From Planctomycetaceae bacterium (GTDB lineage: Bacteria; Planctomycetota; Planctomycetia; Planctomycetales; Planctomycetaceae), in contig JANSXP010000001.1 in NCBI GenBank assembly GCA_024742875.1, positions 372,001 to 436,000 of the forward strand: a stretch of 64,000 bases of DNA, in the 5' to 3' direction. Positions 9,152 through 15,506 of this stretch are shown piece by piece. The stretch's first letter is position 1; each line of letters opens with the position of its first letter. The translations under genes and the position numbers were made by a program. Below the pieces are notes generated by a model. It was not told the DNA's origin. It did not search any database and saw nothing but the letters and a program-made list of their open reading frames with translations.

Positions 9152-10203
9152 TCGCTCCGCTCCTGTTTTCGTTGAAGTACGGCGTCAGCCAGAAGGCCCG
9201 GTCCGTCGCGGTACACGTCGCACACAGGCAGGCCGAATTCGGACTGCATGCGGCGGCGTTCGGCGCTGACCTGTGCGGCTGTTGCGAACCGTCCATTCAT
9301 GGCGATGCCGATGAAACTGCACGGGTGACGAAGCGCGGCCATCGTCAGGTATGCGTTCATCAGCTCGCCGTGACTGCGCAGCCGAACATTGTCCAGGCCC
9401 TTGACGTGTTCGCGACCGATTTCGTAACAGTAGATCAGACCCTGAGGAGCGCAGCCGTTCAGCAGACCGGCGGTGACCGCTGAAAAACTGGGGTGGGACA
9501 GACTGCCCTGACCCTCTATCAGCAAAATTTCGTGCTGCTCGTGTCGACGGACCAGTCGTTCGGCCGCGCCATTGACAAAGTCGGCCACCACACAGTCGAT
9601 GGGCACTCCGTCGCCGGCAATCATGATGCCCGTCTGACCGGTGGCCAGAAACCTGGCGTCAACCGCTCGCTCTTTCAGTTCACGCTCCAGTTCCAGTGTG
9701 GCCACCATTTTTCCCACACTGCAGTCCTGTCCCACCGTGTGAATTCGCAGACTCCTGGAGCCCAGCGGTTCTCCACTGGACGTGCTGAACTCTGAGTTGC
9801 GGCGCACATCGATCAACCGACAGCCGCGTTCTTTCGCCAGCTGGACCAGTTCGTCATCGCTGGTCAGAAACTCGTGCAGACCGGATACCAGATCCAGCCC
9901 CTGTCGCAGAGCGGCGGTCAAAACGGGTCGCCACGATACCGGCAGCCGACCGCCCGGCGAGGCGATCCCCACAAACACGGCGTCCGCCTGCGGCGGGAAC
10001 TGCCCGACAACGGGGACCCCGTGTCCTGCAGGAAACAGCTGACCAGCATCCCGACCGGCATGTTCCCGATCAAAGACGGCACAGATGTCGGATGGCCGAT
10101 ACCGCAGCAGACTGATGGCCGTCTTCGCCAGCTGCGGCGTGGAGCAGCCATCTGTCAGCACGACAATCTGCTGATAATTCTGCAAAGCGGCATAGGGATT
10201 CAC
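9148..10203 (-). CDS. DUF1611 family P-loop protein (DgcN-like)
   Basis: The protein is 351 residues. It starts at the GTG at 10203 with GGAG about 9 bases upstream and is the first gene of the operon. An N-terminal Rossmann-like domain (1-145) precedes the DUF1611 P-loop domain, where the nucleotide loop is GQDCSVGKM (158-166) and LIEGQGSLSHP follows near residue 240. Members of DUF1611 often sit beside dipeptide epimerases. One branch, DgcN, was reported as a D-glutamate N-acetyltransferase acting before the DgcA racemase in D-glutamate catabolism. The gene order here matches that pair exactly. The protein has no signal peptide, so it should work in the cytoplasm after uptake of D-Glu or short peptides. 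The acetyltransferase role is inferred from the neighbour and the family. Confidence 0.82.
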   Translation of the reverse strand: MNPYAALQNYQQIVVLTDGCSTPQLAKTAISLLRYRPSDICAVFDREHAGRDAGQLFPAGHGVPVVGQFPPQADAVFVGIASPGGRLPVSWRPVLTAALRQGLDLVSGLHEFLTSDDELVQLAKERGCRLIDVRRNSEFSTSSGEPLGSRSLRIHTVGQDCSVGKMVATLELERELKERAVDARFLATGQTGIMIAGDGVPIDCVVADFVNGAAERLVRRHEQHEILLIEGQGSLSHPSFSAVTAGLLNGCAPQGLIYCYEIGREHVKGLDNVRLRSHGELMNAYLTMAALRHPCSFIGIAMNGRFATAAQVSAERRRMQSEFGLPVCDVYRDGPGLLADAVLQRKQERSE

Positions 10204-10328
10204 GAAAGCACTCCGGCCGGATCTGGCATCGGAAAACTTCAGTGTACGGAAATTGTCGCCCGTGTGATTCCCATTGAGCGATGTTCTGCTGGCTTCCCGG
10301 ATAACTTCACACAGCGTGTGCCGGATGT

Positions 10329-11279
10329 TTACCGGCCGTCAGGCGGCGACTCTGCGGCCAAATCGCTGGCTGCGGCTTTCCATTTGTCGGCAAACGACCA
10401 GTGCTGTGGGAATCGTTCCTGGCGACCGGCCGCTGACAGGGGAGGCAGCAGGAATTCGGCCAGGTCTGCAGTGATGTGCGTCAGATCCAGGGAGGCATCA
10501 AGTCGAGTTTTGCGGAGGAAGGCTTTCCACTGCGTCTGTTTTTGTTTGTCGGTGGCAAATGCAGATGTCAGCGCCAATGGGGCTTCTGTGGGAAGTTCGG
10601 TTTGCCGGCGGACGAAGGTGGCCGCAATGGCCTCCGCCAGACGTGTGCCGGAGAAGGAAAACTGTCGCGCCAGACTGCGAATATCATAAAAGTCCTTCAT
10701 GCGACTGTTGGCGATGCCCAGGTGCACCATCGCCTGCAGTTTTTCCGCGATCACTGTTTCGCGCGGGTAGACCGTCAAAGAGGGTGCGGGAAAATCGAGA
10801 ATCGCCGGATACTGCGTGCGTTCGGGGCCAGGCGTGATGGCGTCTCCAAAACCGATGTCGATCTGCACGGGGATTCTGGCTGACGCCATATGCGCGGTCA
10901 GTTTCAGTCGCAGGCCTTCGTACTGCTCGTCTGCTTTCATACGGGCCGCCTGTACGGACTGGCTGTCGAACACCAGGCCATCGTCGGGAACTGGTACGTC
11001 ACACACGTTTTGGAATATCTGTGCGAAAGCTTCCGGCTCGGGTTCGCCGCTGCCCAGAAGGTCCAGGTCCCGCGTGGGACGATGGACGTCGCCCGTCCAG
11101 ATCTGAAACAGCATGGCGCCTTTGAGGACGAAGCGATCGGCGTGGGCAGACTGCGTCAGTCGAAACAGCAGTCGCTCCAGCGCGAAGCGAGTCAGCACCA
11201 GATCGAATGGCTCCTTTGTGGTACGTGACACGTTCATCAGTCGCTGACGAACCGAGGCGGCGACGTTGCGCGGGCTCAT
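10329..11279 (-). CDS. AbiEii/AbiGii-type nucleotidyltransferase toxin
   Basis: The protein is 316 residues. The ATG at 11279 overlaps the antitoxin stop by 4 bases, which fixes the start although the frame stays open 45 bases further. The MNT-like nucleotidyltransferase core is visible: FVLKGAMLFQIW, then T-R-D-L-D-L-L (the two catalytic Asp), then VQIDIGFGD (third acidic residue), followed by VIAEKLQAMVHLG and MKDFYDIRSLA, which are typical AbiEii signatures. Type IV toxins of this family transfer nucleotides, for example onto tRNA 3' ends, and block growth. It is paired with the AbiEi protein immediately upstream. The pair probably acts in phage defence or locus maintenance. Confidence 0.85.
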   Translation of the reverse strand: MSPRNVAASVRQRLMNVSRTTKEPFDLVLTRFALERLLFRLTQSAHADRFVLKGAMLFQIWTGDVHRPTRDLDLLGSGEPEPEAFAQIFQNVCDVPVPDDGLVFDSQSVQAARMKADEQYEGLRLKLTAHMASARIPVQIDIGFGDAITPGPERTQYPAILDFPAPSLTVYPRETVIAEKLQAMVHLGIANSRMKDFYDIRSLARQFSFSGTRLAEAIAATFVRRQTELPTEAPLALTSAFATDKQKQTQWKAFLRKTRLDASLDLTHITADLAEFLLPPLSAAGRQERFPQHWSFADKWKAAASDLAAESPPDGR

Positions 11280-11872
11280 ACGACCGCTTCCAGATAGGGT
11301 CTCATGACGTTGGACTGTCGGCACGCAGCGGCCGCCTGCCAGAGTTCGTCCATTGTGACCCGCTTTTCAGAAATGGCCTGACGCAGCGCCTCGATCGCTA
11401 CGTCCAGTCCCACCTGGCTGCGGAATTTGAAACAGTCTGCGAGCGTTTTGGCGATGGAGAACACGCGGACCGACTGCCCCTCAATATCGGCCTGCTCGAC
11501 GCCATACTGCAGGGCGTCTCCGGACATGCGAACCAGACGGATGGCCGGGTAGTCAACCACCGGTGTGCGTGTGGTCCGACTGGCCGCCATCCAGACCTCG
11601 AATGGGGCTTCTGTGGTGAGGTCGTAAAAACGCAGCGCGCTGAGCAGACAGACGGTGGCCTGAGGAAGACGGCGTGAGGCTTCCAGCAGCGAACGATGTT
11701 CGGATGGGGCATCGTCCATCAGAGCGTACAGGCCCCGGGACGGGCGATCGAGCACCCCCTGCTGATACAGTTTTCTCAGGTAACCGCCCGAGTAGCCGCG
11801 CCGACGCAGATCACGGACCCGCAGGGGGCCGTTTTGCCGCAGAATTTCGATGATTTCACTGCGTTTGGTCAT
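11276..11872 (-). CDS. AbiEi family antitoxin with N-terminal winged helix-turn-helix
   Basis: The protein is 198 residues from the ATG at 11872; an ATG at 11905 would add 11 residues that do not fit the family. Residues 1-60 form the AbiEi winged helix (IIEILRQNGPLRVRDLRRRG, then YLRKLYQQGVLDRPSRGLYAL). The C-terminal domain has the usual 'CLLSALRFYDLTT' and 'VFSIAKTLADCFKFR' segments. AbiEi proteins bind DNA upstream of their own operon and also neutralise the AbiEii toxin. It overlaps the toxin gene by 4 bases and is transcribed first. Two direct repeats lie just upstream (11929-11969) and could be its operator. Confidence 0.85.
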   Translation of the reverse strand: MTKRSEIIEILRQNGPLRVRDLRRRGYSGGYLRKLYQQGVLDRPSRGLYALMDDAPSEHRSLLEASRRLPQATVCLLSALRFYDLTTEAPFEVWMAASRTTRTPVVDYPAIRLVRMSGDALQYGVEQADIEGQSVRVFSIAKTLADCFKFRSQVGLDVAIEALRQAISEKRVTMDELWQAAAACRQSNVMRPYLEAVV

Positions 11873-11928
11873 GGGCTGGCGGTGCGCGTCCCGTGAGGGC
11901 TCCATTTACCAAGGTTCGAATGTGCATA

Positions 11929-11969
11929 CACTTGTTGGTTTGTGTTTGCGTTATCGTACCACTTGTCGG
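11929..11969. promoter_or_regulatory. Possible AbiEi operator: two direct repeats
   Basis: The sequence CACTTGTyGG occurs at 11929-11938 and 11960-11969, so the two copies are 31 bases apart (about three helical turns) in the 130-base gap upstream of the antitoxin. Autorepression is known for AbiEi; that these repeats are the site is inference. Confidence 0.35.
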
Positions 11970-12002
11970 GTGCAGGGCCAGCGGAAAAACGGGGCAGACA
12001 CG

Positions 12003-12033
12003 AAAAAAGCCTGCTGACAAAGTCAGCAGGCTT
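12003..12033 (-). terminator. Rho-independent terminator of ndk
   Basis: On the minus strand a perfect 12-bp stem (12022-12033 with 12007-12018) closes a 3-base loop and runs into T residues (A-run 12003-12008 on the plus strand), 26 bases after the ndk stop. Confidence 0.92.
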
Positions 12034-12058
12034 CAATTCTTGCTGAGAGCTGCGTGGC

Positions 12059-12526
12059 TTACAGTTCTTCCGCAGCACACGTCCAGCCGCCCAAAGCGGT
12101 GTCGTAGCTGCAGATTTCGCCTTCACTGAAGTAGATGCCAATTTCCCGAGCAGCAGCGTCCACGCCATCGCTGCCGTGAATCATGTTCATCTGCCGGCTG
12201 CTGCCGTAATCACCGCGAATGGTGCCCGGAGCGGCTTCCCGACCATTGGTGGCTCCAATGAGTGTCCGCATAACACTGACCGCTTCGGGACCTTCCACAA
12301 TCATGGCCACAACGGGTGCAGAGGTGATGAAGCCTTCCAGCTCGGGATAGAAGGGTTTTTCAACGTGCTCTTCGTAGTGCTGTTTGCTCATCTCGGGAGT
12401 CACCTGCAGCATTTTCATGGCGATGACATTCAGGCCCTTATTTTCGATGCGGGTAATGATGGTCCCGATCAGTTTACGCTGTACGCCGTCTGGTTTGACC
12501 AGGATGAGTGTTCGTTCTGACGCCAT
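12059..12526 (-). CDS. ndk: Nucleoside diphosphate kinase
   Basis: The protein is 155 residues, close to the normal length for the family. It opens with RTLILVKPDGVQRKLIG. The catalytic histidine is H117 in NMIHGSD, and the nucleotide-binding GATNGREAAPGTIRGDYG segment is intact. It transfers the gamma-phosphate between nucleoside triphosphates and diphosphates through phosphohistidine. The gene ends in a strong terminator at 12003-12033 and lies 152 bases downstream of carA on the same strand. Two palindromes occupy that gap, so the two genes may have separate transcripts. Confidence 0.98.
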   Translation of the reverse strand: MASERTLILVKPDGVQRKLIGTIITRIENKGLNVIAMKMLQVTPEMSKQHYEEHVEKPFYPELEGFITSAPVVAMIVEGPEAVSVMRTLIGATNGREAAPGTIRGDYGSSRQMNMIHGSDGVDAAAREIGIYFSEGEICSYDTALGGWTCAAEEL

Positions 12527-12634
12527 GGGGCGAATCGCCTTTTGGTGAGATGGAAGAGGATGAGAGATCGAAGGAACGTGAATTCAAAAACGCGACATCG
12601 CAGAACGTGAGATCTGTGAGTGACGTTTGGGACA

Positions 12635-12669
12635 CAGACGCTGGCCGTCTGTCTGCCGATCATCGGCAG
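12635..12669. repeat. Two adjacent palindromes between carA and ndk
   Basis: CAGACG (12635-12640) pairs with CGTCTG (12646-12651) across 5 bases. One base later, 12653-12669 is a 17-base palindrome with 8-base arms (CTGCCGAT, ATCGGCAG) around a single C. There is no T-tract on either strand. They could be a factor-independent stop for carA, a processing site or a regulator site for ndk. Confidence 0.4.
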
Positions 12670-12678
12670 GATGCCGCC

Positions 12679-13818
12679 CTAGGCCGTGACGCCTTTCATC
12701 AGTTCCACAAATTCTTTGAACAGATAGTGGCTGTCGTGAGGACCAGCAGAGGCTTCCGGATGGTACTGGACGCCAAAGGCGGCGTGCGTCCGATGCCGAA
12801 TGCCTTCCACCGTGTCGTCGTTGAGATTGATGTGAGTGACTTCCACATCCTCGGGCAGGCTGGCGGAATCGAGCGCGAAGCCATGGTTCTGTGATGTGAT
12901 TTCCACCTTGCCGCTGGCCCTGTTGAGAACCGGCTGATTGGCACCGCGATGTCCGAACGGCAGCTTGTAGGTTTTGCCTCCACAGGCCAGGCCCAGCAGC
13001 TGCAGTCCCAGGCAGATGCCGAAGATGGGCTTTTTGCCCAGCAGCTGCTGAATGGTGGCGATGGCATAATCCAGAGGCTCCGGGTCGCCCGGGCCGTTGG
13101 ACAGGAAGACCCCGTCAGGTTCCAGGGCAAGGATTTCTTCGGCCGTGGCTTTGCCGGGCACCACGGTCACCTTGCAGCCCGTATCTTTCAGGTAGCGGGG
13201 AATATTCCACTTCATGCCGTAGTCGATGGCCACGATATGCAAGCCCGTGTCACTGCCGGCAGCGGCACCAAATTCCACCGGCCGACCCAGATCGTACAGC
13301 GGGTCCTCCCACGTGGAGGCGGCTTCCGGCATGACTTCGCACGCCAGGTCAGCGCCCACCAGACTGGGACCGCTCCTGGCTTTCTCGATCAGTGAGGCAT
13401 CGTCCATGTCCACCGACGAGATGACGCCTGGCATTGCGCCATCGTTGCGAATCTGTCGGACAACAGCGCGGGTGTCGATACCCTGCAAGCCGAGGATATT
13501 GTGACGTTTCAGGTAATCGTCCAGAGATTCGCTGGAGCGATAGTTGCTGGGAGCCTCGCACAGCTCTCGCACGATGAAGCCGCGCAGAAACAGGCCCCGG
13601 CTTTCGACATCTTCTGCGTTGACGCCGTAGTTGCCAATCAGCGGGTAGGTCATGGTCACGATCTGACCATTGTAGGAGGGATCGGTGAGGATCTCCTGAT
13701 AGCCCGTCATGCTGGTATTGAAGACGACTTCGCCGTGGATTTCGCCTTCAGCACCAAAGGCAGTGCCTTCAAACACAGACCCATTGGCGAGGGCCAGTTT
13801 CGCAGGTCGACCAGTCAT
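12679..13818 (-). CDS. carA: Carbamoyl-phosphate synthase small (glutaminase) subunit
   Basis: The protein is 379 residues, full length. The N-terminal CPSase domain (1-150) has MTGYQEILTDPSY and GVNAEDVES. The C-terminal class I glutamine amidotransferase has FLSNGPGDP, the nucleophile C269 in GICLGLQLLG and the His-Glu pair in YHPEAS. It releases ammonia from glutamine and passes it to CarB for carbamoyl phosphate, used in arginine and pyrimidine synthesis. carB is not in the window. Upstream (13819-14010) lies a 192-base divergent promoter region shared with the SDR gene. Confidence 0.97.
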   Translation of the reverse strand: MTGRPAKLALANGSVFEGTAFGAEGEIHGEVVFNTSMTGYQEILTDPSYNGQIVTMTYPLIGNYGVNAEDVESRGLFLRGFIVRELCEAPSNYRSSESLDDYLKRHNILGLQGIDTRAVVRQIRNDGAMPGVISSVDMDDASLIEKARSGPSLVGADLACEVMPEAASTWEDPLYDLGRPVEFGAAAGSDTGLHIVAIDYGMKWNIPRYLKDTGCKVTVVPGKATAEEILALEPDGVFLSNGPGDPEPLDYAIATIQQLLGKKPIFGICLGLQLLGLACGGKTYKLPFGHRGANQPVLNRASGKVEITSQNHGFALDSASLPEDVEVTHINLNDDTVEGIRHRTHAAFGVQYHPEASAGPHDSHYLFKEFVELMKGVTA

Positions 13819-14010
13819 ATGTGCGGTTTCCGTCTGAATATCGAAGCTGCCGCGGGCAGCGCGTACCCGGGCCGCAGTTGTGAGTCCTGGATTTTGAGCC
13901 TTTTACCAGGATCTGCGGCCCTGAGAAAGCTGCCAGGCGAAGTACGCCCCAGTTTTGCAGGAATCGGAAGCGAGACTGCAATTCGGCCCGCGGCCCGTTA
14001 CTCTGCCGCC

Positions 14011-14769
14011 ATGAGTTTTGCATCATTATCCGGCCAGAGAATTGTGGTCACCGGATCGTCCAGCGGTATCGGTCGGGCCATTGCGCTGTCCTGTGCACAG
14101 GCGGGCGCCGATTTGGTGATTTCCTGTCGACAGTCGATGGTTCGTGCGGAAAGTGTGGCCGAGGAAGTCCGCCAGCTGGGTCGCCGCGCAGACGTTTTCA
14201 GTGCCAACATCGTGAATCAGTGGGCCCGCGAAGCGTTCGAGAAAGAGTGCTTTGACTCAGGACCCGTGGATGCCATCGTCAACAATGCGGGCGCCGATCT
14301 GCTCACCGGCGAATTGAAAGAAGCGGACTTTGCCACCAAGCTGAGGGTGCTGCTTGACGTGGACGTGACCGGATCCATTGATTTGTCGCGACGGTTTGGC
14401 GCTCGTTTTGCCGAGCAGGGGCACGGCCGCATTATCAACATCGGCTGGGATCAGTCAGACCGGGGCATGGAAGGTGACAGTGGCGAACTGTTTGCGGCCG
14501 CCAAAAACGCGGTGATGGGCTTCACGCGGTCACTGGCTGTCAGTCTGGCGCCCACTGTCAATGTCAACTGCATCGCGCCCGGCTGGATCAAAACCGCCTG
14601 GGGGGATGACGCCAGTGATTACTGGCAGCAGCGCGTGCTGGACGAAACTCCCCTGAAACGCTGGGGACTGCCGGAAGACATCGCCCACATGGCCCGCTTT
14701 CTGTTGAGCCCGGAAGCCGCGTATATCACGGGGCAGGTGATCAACGTCAATGGCGGCGCCATTCGTTAA
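14011..14769 (+). CDS. Short-chain dehydrogenase/reductase-family protein lacking the catalytic Tyr
   Basis: The protein is 252 residues. The ATG at 14011 begins MSFASLSGQRIVVTG; the frame is open further upstream only across the carA region. The NAD(P) loop TGSSSGIG (14-21), NNAG (91-94) and the C-terminal GQVINVNGGA are typical SDR features. The active site is odd: the Tyr of YxxxK is F151 (F-A-A-A-K155), with a Ser at S139 in its normal place. Classical SDRs need that Tyr as acid/base, so this member may be inactive, may catalyse a different reaction or may only bind cofactor. It lies 45 bases before the glycosylase gene on the same strand, so they probably share a transcript. Confidence 0.85.
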   Translation: MSFASLSGQRIVVTGSSSGIGRAIALSCAQAGADLVISCRQSMVRAESVAEEVRQLGRRADVFSANIVNQWAREAFEKECFDSGPVDAIVNNAGADLLTGELKEADFATKLRVLLDVDVTGSIDLSRRFGARFAEQGHGRIINIGWDQSDRGMEGDSGELFAAAKNAVMGFTRSLAVSLAPTVNVNCIAPGWIKTAWGDDASDYWQQRVLDETPLKRWGLPEDIAHMARFLLSPEAAYITGQVINVNGGAIR

Positions 14770-14814
14770 GTGTTTGACGGGGATGACTGTCTCCCCACTG
14801 CTCGAGGTCACCGT

Positions 14815-15468
14815 ATGCCGGTGACTCCTCTGCCCGCTGAATTTTTTGATCGGCACGTCACGCAGGTGGCCGTCGAATTGCTGGGAAAAATTCTCGTGCG
14901 ACGCAGTCGCGAGGGAGTGACGGCCGGCCGCATTGTGGAGACCGAAGCGTATCTGGCCCAGGCAGATACAGCCGCGCATTCGGCCGTCGGCATCAATCGC
15001 AAAAACGCCACCATGTTTGGCGCCCCGGGTCACGCTTACGTCTATACAATTCATGCGCGACAGTGCTTCAATGTGGTCACGCAACCCCGTTCGGCCGTGC
15101 TGGTGCGAGCGCTCGAGCCCTTGCAGGGTCTGGACTTGATGGCGGCGCGCCGCGGCACCCAGGTGCTCCGCGATTTGTGTCGTGGTCCAGCGCGGCTGGC
15201 CGAAGCGCTGGACATCGGTCGTGAGTGTGATGGCTGGGCGCTCACGTCGGGACGTCGGCTGTGGATGGAACCGGGTGCTGAGACGGACGCGCCACAGCGT
15301 GAGTGTCTGGTGTCGACACGGATCGGCGTGACATCGGCCCATAAACTGCTGCTGAGATTTCACACCCCGGACAGTCTGTTTGTCAGTGGCACAAAGACGC
15401 TCAACACAAAGGGTTCCTACGCTTTTTCGCAGTGGCAGCGGCGCACAAAAAAAGGCGACTTCACGTAG
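14815..15468 (+). CDS. 3-methyladenine DNA glycosylase, AAG/MPG family
   Basis: The protein is 217 residues. The ATG at 14815 follows GAGGT by 6 bases; a GTG at 14770 is in frame but has no matching site. Family features are LGKILVRRS, GRIVETEAYL (with the active-site Glu), NATMFGAPGHAYVYTIHARQ, CFNVVT, VLVRALEP and CRGPARLAEALDI. It flips out and excises alkylated purines in base-excision repair. The segment that is usually YxFIYGMYxCLN reads YTIHARQCFN, a mild departure. A minus-strand terminator hairpin overlaps its last five codons and stop (15454-15486). Confidence 0.9.
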   Translation: MPVTPLPAEFFDRHVTQVAVELLGKILVRRSREGVTAGRIVETEAYLAQADTAAHSAVGINRKNATMFGAPGHAYVYTIHARQCFNVVTQPRSAVLVRALEPLQGLDLMAARRGTQVLRDLCRGPARLAEALDIGRECDGWALTSGRRLWMEPGAETDAPQRECLVSTRIGVTSAHKLLLRFHTPDSLFVSGTKTLNTKGSYAFSQWQRRTKKGDFT

Positions 15469-15486
15469 CGAGCCCGTGAAGCCGCC
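15447..15486 (-). terminator. Rho-independent terminator of the sigma-factor fusion gene
   Basis: On the minus strand the arms 15475-15486 and 15454-15465 form a 12-bp stem with one G-U pair and a 9-base loop, followed by seven T residues (A-run 15447-15453). The mismatch falls on the plus strand, so the stem is stronger for the minus-strand transcript. It sits inside the 3' end of the convergent glycosylase gene. Confidence 0.88.
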
Positions 15487-15506
15487 CGGGGTCCTGTTTC
15501 CAGCCG

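Noticed and set aside
11905-11925. GGTTCGAAT, resembling a tRNA T-loop
   Set aside because: No T-stem, anticodon arm or acceptor stem can be folded around it.
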